Assembly: GCA_032718475.1 (NCBI GenBank)
Contig: JAUCBJ010004695.1
Span: 1-35,487, forward strand
Reading direction: 5' to 3'
Origin: Nemertoderma westbladi
Lineage: Eukaryota; Xenacoelomorpha; Nemertodermatida; Nemertodermatidae
Length of the DNA stretch: 35,487 bases
The position numbers were made by a program, and so were the translations under genes. Shown piece by piece: positions 1-9,998 of the stretch (within the stretch, counting starts at the first letter, position 1; every line of letters starts with the position of its first letter). The notes beneath the pieces were generated by a model. That model was given only the letters and a program-made list of their open reading frames with translations. It did no database searches and was not told where the DNA came from.

Positions 1-780
1 AGCACACCTACTTAACCGCACCCACCCACCAACCTAAGTACGTCTAGTTAACCACACCCACCCACCCTCCCACCTAAGCACATCGACTTAACCGCACCCA
101 CCCACCCACCTAAGCACACCTACTTAACCGCACCCACCCACCCACCTAAGCACACCTACTTAACCGCACCCCCCCACCCACCTATCATTACACACCTACT
201 GTACCCCCCCCCCCCCCACCCACCTATCATTACACACCTACTGTACTTAACCATACATACCCATTCCTACATACCTACTTACACGTACCCTCCCGCCCAC
301 CTAAGCACGTCGACTTAACTGCACCCACCCACCCACCTAAGCACACCTACTTAACCGCACCCACCCACCAACCTAAGTACGTCTAGTTAACCACACCCAC
401 CCACCCTCCCACCTAAGCACATCGACTTAACCGCACCCACCCACCCACCTAAGCACACCTACTTAACCGCACCCACCCACCCACCTAAGCACACCTACTT
501 AACCGCACCCACCTACCCACCTAAGCTCGAATACTTACCCACACCCACCCACCTACATAAGCACGACTACTTAACCACACCCACCCACACACCTAAGCAC
601 GTCTACTTACCCGCACGCCCACCCACCCACCTAAACAAGTCTACTTAACCGCACCCACTCACCCACCTAAGCACGTGTACTTAACCGCACCCACCCACCT
701 AAGCACGTATACTTATCCACACCCACCCACCTACCTAAGCACACCTTGTTAACCGCACCCACCTAAGCACATCGACTTAA
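1..780. repeat. 36-bp CACCC-rich tandem array
   Basis: Imperfect tandem repeat with a unit of 36 bp (core ACCTAAGCACACCTACTTAA, then CCGCACCCACCCACCC). Units differ mainly in the GCACACCTAC part (variants GCACGTCTAC, GCACATCGAC, GTACGTCTAG). Bases 1-180 are repeated almost exactly at 340-519, so there is also a higher-order period of 339 bp. A C-rich stretch with CATTACACACCTACTGTAC units breaks the array at about 180-290. The array runs off the left window edge. No coding potential is seen. Confidence 0.93.
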
Positions 781-1016
781 CCACACCCCTGTATGGAATC
801 CATCCAAAAAGTGCGCCGGATAGCGCGCCGACCTGCCAACCAATTTTTATGCGTGCCGCGCGCCGATGCCATTTCGAAGAAAAACACCGCGCCAACTAAA
901 TTTTTAAGCACGCCGATGCAATTTCGAAGAAACCCCGCGCCAACTAAATTTTTAAGCGCGCCACACATTGAAACAATTTTGAAGAGCGCCACGCCAATGC
1001 AAATTCAATTTTGAGG
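781..1016. repeat. GC-rich degenerate short tandem repeat
   Basis: About 48-50-bp degenerate units of the form GCGCGCCGATGCAATTTCGAAGAAA followed by GCGCCAACTAAATTTTTAAG, seen about three to four times. Short open frames exist on both strands here but they only reflect the repeat and the low stop density of GC-rich DNA. Confidence 0.75.
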
Positions 1017-1214
1017 GAGTGTAACCAATCTGTCAATGTTAGTCAGTACTGCTGTACCAGTCCCTGCTGCGCTGCCCTATATCTGTATACAACAGTAGCC
1101 TAACCACTGAGCATACAACAGAAAAAGAAAGGCGAGCGAAGCGAGCCGAAATTTTTAAACAGCTAATGCTATTTTTAAGGCACTTATCCATAATTGTTAA
1201 ACCTGTAAACTAAC
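1017..1214. other. Non-coding spacer with a GCGAGCGAAGCGAGC motif
   Basis: No gene seen. Contains GCGAGCGAAGCGAGC at 1133-1147, followed by AAATTTTTAA. The same compound motif recurs at about 2606 and 3050. Confidence 0.6.
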
Positions 1215-1425
1215 AAATCGGCGCCGGTTTTTATTTTTGGGAGCGCCACGCGCCAAAGCTGAAAGTCGGCGCGCTTTACGATTTTCAAGCGCGCCACGCG
1301 CCAAAGTCGGCGCGCTTTACGATTTTCGAGCACGCCACGCGTGCTCGACACGCCACGCCACATTGGCGCGCCTTTATTGCAAAGTGCGCCGGATTAATCC
1401 GGCGCAAAGTGTATGGATTCCAGTC
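1215..1425. repeat. 40-bp GC-rich tandem repeat
   Basis: Two to three copies of an approximately 40-bp unit (AGCGCGCCACGCGCCAAAGT then CGGCGCGCTTTACGATTTTC), degenerating towards 1400. The 101-codon open frame that covers it starts and ends in repeat sequence and is not a convincing gene. Confidence 0.75.
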
Positions 1426-1475
1426 TGGACCACACCCACCCACCCACCCACCTCAGCACGTCTACTTAAGTTAAG
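1426..1475. repeat. Fragment of the 36-bp CACCC array
   Basis: CCACACCCACCCACCCACCC followed by ACCTCAGCACGTCTACTTAA. This is a single detached unit of the array at 1-780. Confidence 0.8.
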
Positions 1476-3184
1476 CCAGCCAGCCTATGCGCGATCATTC
1501 ACCCGCTGGATATACCCGGGAGACTGGATTCGGGGGCTTTGACCTTATTGCGGCGTAGGCCTACTGTATTATTCGATTGATCGTTAATATATAATCTCTG
1601 ACAATATTATTCACTTTCGGGAAATATTAACAGTTCCTTTAGGACGTGGCGCTCTAAATATATAAACAGAGCTATGACTTACACTAAACACAACGGGATG
1701 GCTTATGATTCACGTATAAGGTGCATTATTTAGGAGATGCTTTGTTATCTGTCCCAATCATGCACACTACCGGTACCGCACAATACTGCACACTGATCTG
1801 CCGACCTTTACTAATTTTAGTCACATATAAAGAGAATAGCAATTGACCCATGTAGTGCCTATGAAATAGCATTAGATTCACTCAAAAACCAATATCATAT
1901 AAGTCGCAATTGCTATATGTAACCGGTCTCTTACCTTCAGTATATCAAGAAGATGGGGTTTTATAATTATTTATCGATATTATCCAAATATAACGATATT
2001 CCATCAACAGATACAATTAATAACCGACAGTAAATAGCAGTAAAATAATGCGGTGTGTATATAATGCAGTTGACAGGCAGGATAACAGTTATACGTTCCA
2101 GTAATCAAAGCCGTTCTAATGTTTTGGCTAAAGTCTGAAACAGAATAATTCCATAGCCGATGTTCATGGCATCAGGAAAACCAACACACTGAAACCTGTG
2201 GGCTGTTGTAGGCAGCTTTCAACACAAAGAGAAATAGCTCTCATTGGCAGAACTCCAGATTCTATAGTTTCCACGAACGTCTAAATGCCAAACCTCCCTA
2301 GCCTTTGCAGCCCATAGCCAACACAAGGCTAAATCGCTCTGATTGGTCGATCATTGTTCTGATTGGTTAATCGAACAGAACAAAGAGGCCATACGTACAG
2401 CAAATCGGCCAATCAGCCAGCAGAATGCATCACTCGAGCAAGGCAGTTTTAGAGTATTTGAGCGCATTGAGGGAAAACTGGATTGCGGAGAAAAAGGACC
2501 AGTTACATCCCGCAAAAGCTTTTACACGTACAGTAATACTGTAATATTCAGATAGTAGGTCAACCGACTGTTTTTAAATACAGTAGTACAGATGTGATTA
2601 AACTGCGAGCGAAGCGAGCAAGAAAATTTTAACATTTTTTGGTTAACCGACTATTTTTTACCTACAGATGTGATTATGAATTAAATCGGAGTGTAGCGAG
2701 CACGGAAAATCTGCTGAATCTTGGTTTTAGGCTATATTGGCTGATTGGTGTGAACAATTGAAAAACCTTTCAAACAACTCATATTTTGAAAGACATTAAA
2801 ACTTTGGCCTGATTGGCCATGATGATTTAACGTGGATTGGATACGGTACCTTCAATGCTCAATCTGTCGGTTTGCCCATAATGTGGAGTGCAGAACAGTT
2901 CAAGGCACCGAACTACTTCTATAGGCAGATAGGTTAATAAACAAATAGGCCTACTGTAATAAAATATCACTAATCAAATATCCCTATTATAGTTATTAGA
3001 ATGATGAATAAGAGTAGAGCGTACAGTAGGCAGGCATAAAACACAAACGCGAGCGAAGCGAGCGTAAATTTTTAAGGCCTATAGTAGGCCTAACTCTTTT
3101 AGGCTCTACCGGCAGACCGGTATAATTTCAAGTAGAGTGGCTGGATATGTTGCCATGCCAGTGCATTTTGCTACTGTACATGAC
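1476..3184. other. Non-coding region with dispersed motifs
   Basis: No convincing gene. A 70-codon open frame at 2343-2555 has no recognisable motif and I do not call it. The stretch holds GCGAGCGAAGCGAGC near 2606 and again near 3050 with AAATTTTTAA close behind, a degenerate version (GGAGTGTAGCGAGCACGG) near 2690, paired CTGATTGGT boxes at about 2338-2370, and AGGCCTAC words. Confidence 0.55.
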
Positions 3185-3310
3185 ATCCATTTCCGCTCCA
3201 GGATCCTCAATGCGCGCCACACGCCCCTGTTCCTTCGCGCCAGGATCCTAAATGCGCGCCACACGCCCCTGTTCCTTCGCGCCAGGATCCTAAATGCGCG
3301 CCACACATGT
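3185..3310. repeat. 42-bp GC-rich tandem repeat, about 2.5 copies
   Basis: Unit AATGCGCGCCACACGCCCCT then GTTCCTTCGCGCCAGGATCCTA. Two adjacent copies are almost identical, so this is a recent tandem duplication. Confidence 0.85.
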
Positions 3311-3332
3311 TGAGCAAACTCTAGATAAATTC

Positions 3333-3530
3333 CAACCTGGTACTTAACCACACCCACCCACCCACACACCTAAGCATGTCTACTTACCCGCACCCACCCA
3401 CGCACCTAAGCAGGTCTACTTAACCGCTAACACCCACCCACTCACCTAAGCACATCGACTTAACCACACCCACCCACCCACCTAAGCACGTATACTTACC
3501 CGCACCCATCCACCTACCTACAGTCAGATC
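3333..3530. repeat. Second block of the 36-bp CACCC array
   Basis: Four to five units of the same 36-bp repeat as 1-780 (CACCTAAGCACGTCTACTTA and variants), separated from the main block by about 2 kb of unrelated sequence. Confidence 0.88.
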
Positions 3531-4009
3531 AGATCAGATAAGGACATACGTTTTAGCCATCCTATTTCAATATTCGGTATTCTGGTAGCCTACCGGTACC
3601 GGTATTCAGCAGTTCGGTACCGAATTTGCCGAATTTTTTTTTAAATTCGGTTCCGGTTCGGCAAAATTTTAAATTCGGTCTATCCATAGCCGAGGCTACG
3701 GTTCTACTACACTACTACCGGTCCGGTACAGGTAGGCCTATAATTTCATTTAGAGTGGAAGGAATATGTTTCAACTTTCAGACTTTCAAGTGCTGAAGTG
3801 CTTTGCTACAACCTGACAATGCTACATCCATTCGCACCAGGCTGCCAGGCAGCCAGGCTCAGTTCGCGCCACACACACGCACAGCCTGGACCTGCTGACT
3901 TGCCTGCCTGCCAGGCCTGTTGCTGCGAGGAGCTAGGCCTACTGTAGGCCTAATTCCTGAATACGGTCTGAGACTGACAGTGACAGCCAGACTGTACTGC
4001 CCAGTTCAG
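3531..4009. other. Non-coding, ACCGGT and TTCGG rich
   Basis: No gene seen. Contains clustered ACCGGT palindromes (3594-3606, 3717-3732) and an inverted, AT-cored block of ACCGAATTT / AAATTCGGT words at 3618-3680. Microsatellite-like CAGCC and GCCAGGC words occupy 3830-3920. Confidence 0.5.
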
Positions 4010-5024
4010 CAGTTAGGGCAGTGCTAAAATGCACAAAGACCCACACCTGCACACGGACCCAAAAAATGACCATAACACTATGAAGCAATGAGGCACCAAC
4101 CCACTCCGACTCAGAAGATGTTGCACAGTGATAAATTAATGCTATCAAAGTTAATTCTGCAACAAATTATGCAAATATAAGGAAAGCACTGAGCCACAAA
4201 GAGCCAAAACCTCATTTTTTGGATAAATTTTGATCAGCTGATTGATTCTAACTAACTTTTCCATGGTGATTTCTTATTGGTTACTTTGTATACCATCTAC
4301 CCTGCCCTATTCACCTACTAATGTTAAGGATGGTAATAATATGCTTGCACACCGACCCAAATGATGTCATATACTTTGCACACGGACCCAAAAGATGTCA
4401 GATACTTTGCACACGGACAGACGGACCCAAATCTTGGCAGATACTTTGCACACGGACCTAAATGTTGGCAGATACTTTGCAGACGGACCCAAAGGATGTC
4501 ATATCCTTTGCACACGGACCCAAAGGATGTCAGATTCTTTGAACACGGACCCAAAGGATGTCAGATACTTTGAACACGGACCCAAATGTTGGCAGAAACT
4601 TTGCACACGGACCCAAACGATGTCAGATACTTTGCACACGGACCCAAAGGGTGTCATATACTTTGCACACGGGCCCAAAGGATGTCAGATACTTTGCAAA
4701 CGGACCCAAAGGATGTCATATACTTTGCACACGGACCCAAAGATGTCAGATACTTTGCACACGGACCCAAATGTTGGCAGATACTTTGCACACGGACCCG
4801 AATGTTGGCAGATACTTTGCACACGGACCCAAAAGATGTCAGATACTTTGCACTCGGACCCAAAGGATGTCAGATACTTTCCACACGGACCCAAAGGATA
4901 TCATATACTTTGCACACGGACCCAAAGGATGTCATATACTTTGCACAGGGCCCAAAAGATGTCAGATACTTTGCACACGGACCCAAAAGATGTCAGATAC
5001 TTTGCACACGGATCCAAATGTTGG
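4010..5024 (+). mobile_element. Minisatellite-bearing dispersed element, copy A
   Basis: About 330 bp of unique sequence (4010-4343) followed by a 31-bp minisatellite array. The whole structure reappears in reverse orientation at 12837-14239, with matching unique sequence (for example GCAATGAGGCACCAACCCAC and ATGGTATACAAAGTAACCAA or its complement). Both copies lose similarity at the same outer point, just beyond GCACTGCCC or its complement, and both arrays stop at the same unit variant, CCAAATGTTGG. Shared breakpoints on both sides indicate a discrete mobile unit. No coding capacity or terminal inverted repeats are seen. The arrangement of a unique module plus an internal tandem array resembles non-autonomous Helitron-like families, but I see no diagnostic TC start or CTRR end, so the class is open. 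Confidence 0.75.
4344..5024 (+). repeat. 31-bp minisatellite, about 22 units
   Basis: Consensus GATGTCAGATACTTTGCACA then CGGACCCAAAG. The main subtypes differ at the start of the unit: GGATGTCAGATA, AAGATGTCAGATA, GGATGTCATATA and TGTTGGCAGATA. The unit has no stop codon in any frame, and 31 is not a multiple of three, so long open frames run through on both strands. They are repeat artefacts rather than genes. A partial unit (CACACGGACCCAAAAAATG) also sits in the unique flank at about 4053-4071. Confidence 0.95.
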
Positions 5025-5507
5025 AAAAACGAAGACCTCCGGACGTTGATGAAGCGGCAACATCCATTTGTTGATCTAGTGGTGGTGGACTCCCATAAAG
5101 GAAATGACTAGGTGTAAGAGCATCACAATCCTCAGGATCTGTTGAGGCAGCAGTAAGAGGGTGTAGGTTAAATACGGCTTCTGCTTCACACAATATAGTG
5201 GATAAATCCTCAAAAGTGAATACTTTATGGTGAAATGTTATACGAAGACACATTTTGACCAACTTTATTAGTCGTTCCCACCAACCACCCCAATGAGGAG
5301 AACGGGCTGGAATTAGTTTCCAAATGACAACATAATTGGGGAACTTCATAGTTGACAGTTTAAGGAAAACTTTGGCATTATCAGATCGAAATTCGACATT
5401 AGTGAAAGGACGAACACGACGGGACAAGAAGTTTCAAAGAGCAAGGTAATTTGACTTGGTATCAGCAGTCTTCACAAGTTCCAAATAAATACCTCCGGAA
5501 TTTCAAT
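5025..5507 (-). pseudogene. BEL/Pao retrotransposon integrase fragment
   Basis: The minus-strand translation shows the later part of a BEL/Pao-type pol integrase core. Reading 5' to 3' there is a YLELVKTADTKSN-like segment (about 5450-5490), then FLSRRVRPF, SDNAKVF (second catalytic Asp, codon at about 5380-5382), HWGGWWERLIKLVK (catalytic Glu, 34 residues later), and DPEDCDALTPSHFLYGSP. In BEL/Pao proteins these are the D and E motifs and the conserved PSHFL.G box downstream. An in-frame TGA lies at about 5437-5439, and the upstream zinc-binding part, reverse transcriptase, protease, gag and LTRs are missing. The 3' side runs straight into the minisatellite array of copy A. This is a dead fragment. 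Confidence 0.85.
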
Positions 5508-5790
5508 GCCAGACTGACTACGGAAGAAATAAGGGCATTACATGGCCAAGGGTCATATGCACTCAGCCCTGCGTATAAACACTTCGAAGTACCAACAAAT
5601 GTATGGTATTCATGGAGTTATGAACGACGAATGGATCATGTTGAAGCATTTTACAAGTACAATCCATCGATTACTTCAACATTTAACAAGCCAACCAGCG
5701 CTGGTAGAAAGACTACACCGAGGAAACAACAAGCGAAAGAACTTCCCGATATGATTATATCTTCAGCTTCAATGTCTTCGCACTATCCAA
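5508..5790 (+). pseudogene. Unrecognised coding-like fragment
   Basis: An open frame with protein-like composition runs from about 5508 and includes LTTEEIRALHGQGSYALSP, VWYSWSYERRMDHVEAFYKY and a basic tail GRKTTPRKQQAKELP. After about 5790 the composition turns random and ends in a poly-C tract, so only the first part looks coding. The nominal start upstream lies inside the antisense BEL/Pao fragment and is not credible. Its tryptophan- and charge-rich style is like that of transposon-encoded proteins, and it might be an N-terminal part of the kind of protein whose C-terminal part lies at 11056-12272, but I cannot show this. Confidence 0.35.
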
Positions 5791-5959
5791 CCTCATATAC
5801 ACGTTCATGGGGCCTTCGCGCAGGACGAGGCTCAGTTATGAGATACAAATTAAAACTGAGCGACTGTATCACAAAATCAGTATTTGAGAAATTTAACCAT
5901 ATACCGACAATCAATCAAAGAAAGGGGGACAGTACATGTTCAGCCCTTTTAAATCTGCA

Positions 5960-5989
5960 CCCCCCCCCCCCCCCCCCCCCCCCGCCCCC
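5960..5989. repeat. Poly-C tract
   Basis: Twenty-four consecutive C, one G, then five C. Its length is likely to be unreliable in assemblies. Confidence 0.95.
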
Positions 5990-7705
5990 TCTTCCTACCA
6001 ACCAATACATAACTAAATGAAGAGACAGTAACAAATACACGAATCCTGCAATATCATACTATAAAGTTTGTGAATCAAATCGTAAATCCGACCTTCTCAC
6101 CAAAACAGTAAACTCCAAGTAGGCGAATATATTGCAGTATCGGTCTCTTATAACCGGTGAGGCAGAAAACAGTCTACGAACGGACAAACTTCGATAAAAC
6201 AAAATCCCGCGCAGCGAATCCTAAAATCAGGCTGACTCACTGACGGACTAAGGGGCTCGTATACTTTGCCGCGGTGTGATTTATATGGTTGGGCGAAAAG
6301 GACGCTAGCTAGGTGCAGAGATCTGGAGATGTCTAACTAGCGGGCAAAGTGCAGTACGGACAAAAGTTAATTTTATATATTTTGAGGTGTAAATAATTTC
6401 TAACGCGCGTGTGTTAATTCTGAACCGTCAAGATCAGTTTTGCTCCTTCATATATATAATTACTGGGTACGGTGTGCATTTTACGAATATTCTAATTTTG
6501 TAACTTGTAGGTCCAATACTCACGAATGATAAGGCTCCTTCCCCTCTTGCATATTTCCAGGACTCAAATTCAGTCATAAGATTAATGCTATGCCCAGAAT
6601 TCGGCAATTTTAATTTACCAGGTCCCTAATACTAAGAAGAAATATGTTAGTTTACTACAGTAGGCGTACGGTTACTAATAGCTAGCCTGGCGTCCTATCT
6701 AGAATTTTGGTTACCTAGGTGGGCTTGGTAACTTCCTATCAGGATGTCGGCGGGGACACGGTAGATGTTAGTATCCCTAAATAGCCTCAATTTATTTGCG
6801 CCTAGTCGTAAACTGCCCTACCGCCTGAACGGTACAATCCTAATTCAGGTGAAACACAGTAACCCTCCTGGCCTACAAGTTCTAATGCAATGGACACCGT
6901 TGTACTACAAATAGTCACAGACGCACCTGTACTTAGCAAGAGTTAGGCATACAGTTTGCTGCACCCTACCAATGTGTATGCTTTGTACCGGTGTGCCTAC
7001 GTCCTATCTGCGTACTAGTATCTCTGCCTGCTCTCCCCCCCCGTAGGAATATAAGGTCTACTGCGGTTTTTTCCTGAATTAAAACAGTACAGTCCCTAGA
7101 TGTAATTTTAGGCGTACAGCGTGTCAGTACCTCTACCTTCGATCTTTGGTCTTATACTTAGGTAGCAAGGCATCGAACGCTGTCTAACCTTTCAGGCGAT
7201 GGGCGAATAACTAAGAGTGATATTGCGGGTTGTCTCCTGTCTACATTCCTTAGATGTTCCCGTTCATTGCTGTGGCCCGATGTTTAGCCAGCCATCCTGT
7301 CCCTCAGTTGAGTTCACCGTGGTGAAGCATAGTAGAACAGATAGAAAAAGGGCAGATTAGCGATAATTCTGACTTTATTACAGAAGATATACATAAACGT
7401 AACAAGAAACTAATAGATAACTAATAAAGATAATTGTGATTGAAGTGTGTGAAGGTAACTAATGAACGAAATCGCACCTTTTATACCAAATTTGTGCCGC
7501 AATCAATCGAGAAAATTCTCGATTGTTCTATGAGTTCTAACAGGTTTTTAAAGATAGCTATTGGTCCAACGAATATATAACTTGTACGACATTGGTTACA
7601 ATCTAATAACTACAATCTCATTGGTTAATCTTACTTCGAGCAAATGCAATTAATTTGTAGCGGTCAATTTAAATGAGTTGAAATTCTGCACAAAATAATA
7701 ATTCG
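5990..7705. other. Non-coding region, nothing recognised
   Basis: No gene or open frame of note. There is a near-perfect 22-bp palindrome at 7504-7525 (arms CAATCGAGAA and TTCTCGATTG). ACCGGT, AGGCCT and CTAGC words occur repeatedly. I see no promoter or RNA gene. Confidence 0.5.
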
Positions 7706-7779
7706 CACCTACTAGGATTCGAACTCAATACACACTACATATAATTGCCAACGCTCTACCGACTGAGCTACTGAACCAC
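7706..7779 (-). repeat. tRNA-derived sequence (SINE head or tRNA pseudogene)
   Basis: On the minus strand there is an A-box-like TAGCTCAGTCGG (7759-7770), then GTAGAGCGTTGGC, and a B-box-like GAGTTCGAATCC (7715-7726), at tRNA-like spacing. Acceptor arms do not pair and the T stem has a mismatch, so a functional tRNA is unlikely. No second copy or A-rich tail was seen in this window, so I cannot decide between a SINE head and a decayed tRNA. Confidence 0.65.
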
Positions 7780-8373
7780 TTGACTAATCATCGTACAAAT
7801 AGATATAGCAAATACAAATGAGGACTTAATGTAATCTTTTAACAAAGTTAATTCGAATAAAATAAAATTTTGAAAATCCACGGCATTTAGAGAATATAAT
7901 TCTATAATAACCGCGACATCTACCACCAAGGGTAGCACAAACCTATTTCCAATCACACGTTCAATATGCAAAGCCATCTGGTTTATAGGAAATAATCGAG
8001 AATTCGAGAAAATCGAGAATACGAGAACTTGATCGAAATACCTGCTCATCCCAGTATCCGTCCGTAAGTCACTGGACAGCTGCGGTTTATTCCCGTAGAA
8101 CAGTAGAATTCCCGCAGCTTCCGACCCAATTCGACAACGAATTCGCCTCACACTTTCGCGTGGCAGAGAACGTAATCCGGTACGATACACGTCTGCCCGA
8201 CTTTCAACAATTTCCCCCAGGCGATCCCAGGATCCGGCTGTCCGGGCCGCCGCTAAACCCAAATCGCAATCCTCGTCGATTCGTCCAGTCGTCGACGTAA
8301 GTCGGACTTTTCCCACCACACTCCAAGGTGGGCGGCCTGAGTGAGGCATGAGGAACTTGGCAGTGGCCCACAT
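7768..8373 (-). CDS. Doubtful open frame, possible retroelement leader or gag
   Basis: The 201-codon minus-strand frame starts MWATAKFLMPHSGRPPW and stays open through a locally GC-richer patch (8090-8400) before ending in AT-rich sequence and the tRNA-derived repeat. I recognise no domain. Upstream on the same strand are an AATAAA (about 8450), an AT-rich stretch and TTTACTACACTGGGAATACG, a layout like an LTR end followed by a primer-binding site, so the frame could be a leader or gag remnant. That reading is speculative, and the frame may be non-coding. Confidence 0.22.
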   Translation of the reverse strand: MWATAKFLMPHSGRPPWSVVGKVRLTSTTGRIDEDCDLGLAAARTAGSWDRLGEIVESRADVYRTGLRSLPRESVRRIRCRIGSEAAGILLFYGNKPQLSSDLRTDTGMSRYFDQVLVFSIFSNSRLFPINQMALHIERVIGNRFVLPLVVDVAVIIELYSLNAVDFQNFILFELTLLKDYIKSSFVFAISICTMISQVVQ

Positions 8374-9076
8374 TACGATCCGACCGACCGCCGTATTCCC
8401 AGTGTAGTAAATATAATCTTACTAACAAGCAAGCAATTCCGTAGTATTTATTCCTCAGTTAATCGCACCTTGATGCCACTCGGCTGCCCGGGTCCAGATA
8501 CATCGGACTGTCGGAAGCTGTTTAGATGAAGAAGTTGATCAGATGGCCTTGCCAACGACCTGAAGACGGTACCGGTAACTCTGTACCACTGTAACAGTTA
8601 ACAGTACCGGTACCGTACTGTAATCGCAATAATTTTTATTGTCCGTTTAAATCCTTTTTTTGTCCTTTTTTTTTATTTTTTATGTCCTCCAAAAGTCTAA
8701 TGTTAGGTTCCATGCTACCGGTTTCTCTACTGCTGTTCTCTCAGGCTATCAGTACCGGTATTAGTTGTTAGTATATATAGCACTATTTTGCTGTATTGTA
8801 TGTACAGATGTAGGTATAAAGCAGGTATTTATGTATTTTAGTACCGGTACTGGCACCGGTACTGCTATAGGCCTACTGTGTAGCCTACCATTTAAATACG
8901 GTAATGGTAGGCCTACCGGTTGTGCTAATAAATTTTAAATAATTGATGATAGGCCAAACTGGATTGCAGGATTGTGGAAAATGTGGATATACCTTTCACA
9001 TAATTTAGGCCTATTACTGTATTAGTTTTATAATCAATAATGGATCATGACTACTGTCTGAGTAGTGTTACGGATA
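8374..9076. other. Non-coding, rich in ACCGGT and AGGCCT palindromes
   Basis: No gene seen. ACCGGT occurs at least seven times between 8570 and 8920 (for example AGTACCGGTACTGGCACCGG near 8842), together with AGGCCTAC words. A T-rich stretch lies at 8635-8690. Confidence 0.55.
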
Positions 9077-9998
9077 ACCTGCTCCTTTCCCTGATTTGGT
9101 AAAGTGACTGTTCATTGTTTTGGTTAGAAAATCCGGCCTTAACCTGCTCCTTTCCCTCAATTAGTTAAGTGATCGTTTATTGTTTTGGTTAGAAAATCCC
9201 GCCTCTGTAACCTGCTCCTTTCCCTCAATTGGTAATGTTATCGTTTATTGTTTTGGTTAGAAAATACCGCCTCTGTAACCTGCTCCTTTCTCTCAATTGG
9301 TAATGTTATCGTTTATTGTTTTGGTTAGAAAATCCCGTCTCTGTAACCTGCTCCTTTCCCTCAATTAGTTAAATGATCGTTTATTGTTTTGGTTAGAAAA
9401 TCCCGCCTCTGTAACCTGCCCCTTTCCCTCAATTAGTTAAATGATCGTTTATTGTTTTGGTTAGAAAATCCCGCCTCTGTAACCTGCTCCTTTCCCTGAA
9501 TTGGTAAAGTGGCCGTTTATTGTTTTGGTTAGAAAGGCCCGCCTCTGTAACCTGCCGCTTTCCCTCAATTAGTTAAATGATCGTTTATTGTTTTGGTTAG
9601 AAAATCCCGCCTCTGTAACCTGCTCCTTTCCCTCAAATAGTTAAGTGATCGTTTATTGTTTTGGTTAGAAAATTCCGCCTCTGTAACCTGTCCCTTTCCC
9701 TCAATTAGTTAAATGATCGTTTATTGTTTTGGTTAGAAAATCCCGCCTCTGTAACCTGCTCCTTTCCCTCAATAAGTTAAGTGATCGTTTATTGTTTTGG
9801 TTAGAAAATCCCGCCTCTGTAACCTGCTCCTTTCCCTCAATTAGTTAAGTGATCGTTTATTGTTTTGGTTAGAAAATCCCGTCTCTGTAACCTGTTCCTT
9901 TCCCTGATTTGGTAAAGTGACTGTTTATTGTTTTGGTTAGAAAACTCAGCCTTAACCTGCTCCTTTCCATCAATTGGTAATTGTTTTTGGCTATAAAA
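9077..9998. repeat. 68-bp minisatellite, 13-14 units
   Basis: Consensus unit CCTGCTCCTTTCCCTCAATT, AGTTAAGTGATCGTTTATTG, TTTTGGTTAGAAAATCCCGC, CTCTGTAA. Thirteen clear copies of TTTTGGTTAGAAA are spaced about 68 bp apart, with a fourteenth degenerate copy at about 9990. The first and last full units share a distinct subtype (CTGATTTGGTAAAGTGACTG and GCCTTAACCTGC instead of GCCTCTGTAACCTGC). One isolated unit occurs at about 16207-16256, inside a retrotransposon fragment. Confidence 0.95.

Noticed and set aside
1-780. Telomeric repeat
   Set aside because: CACCC-rich, but the unit is 36 bp with internal unique sequence and a higher-order period. It is not a short telomeric motif, and the array recurs internally.
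2343-2555. Small gene of 70 codons
   Set aside because: Isolated, with no motif, and a composition like the surrounding non-coding DNA.
4344-5024. CRISPR array
   Set aside because: Units are contiguous 31-bp repeats without unique spacers, in a eukaryotic context.
4395-5111. Plus-strand 238-codon repetitive frame
   Set aside because: The same minisatellite artefact, ending in the antisense BEL/Pao fragment.
7706-7779. Functional tRNA gene
   Set aside because: The A and B boxes are present, but the acceptor stem does not pair and the T stem has a mismatch.
8440-8530. A complete LTR retrotransposon with its LTR on the minus strand
   Set aside because: A possible LTR end and poly(A) signal were noticed, but no second LTR, no identifiable primer-binding site and no pol domain could be found.
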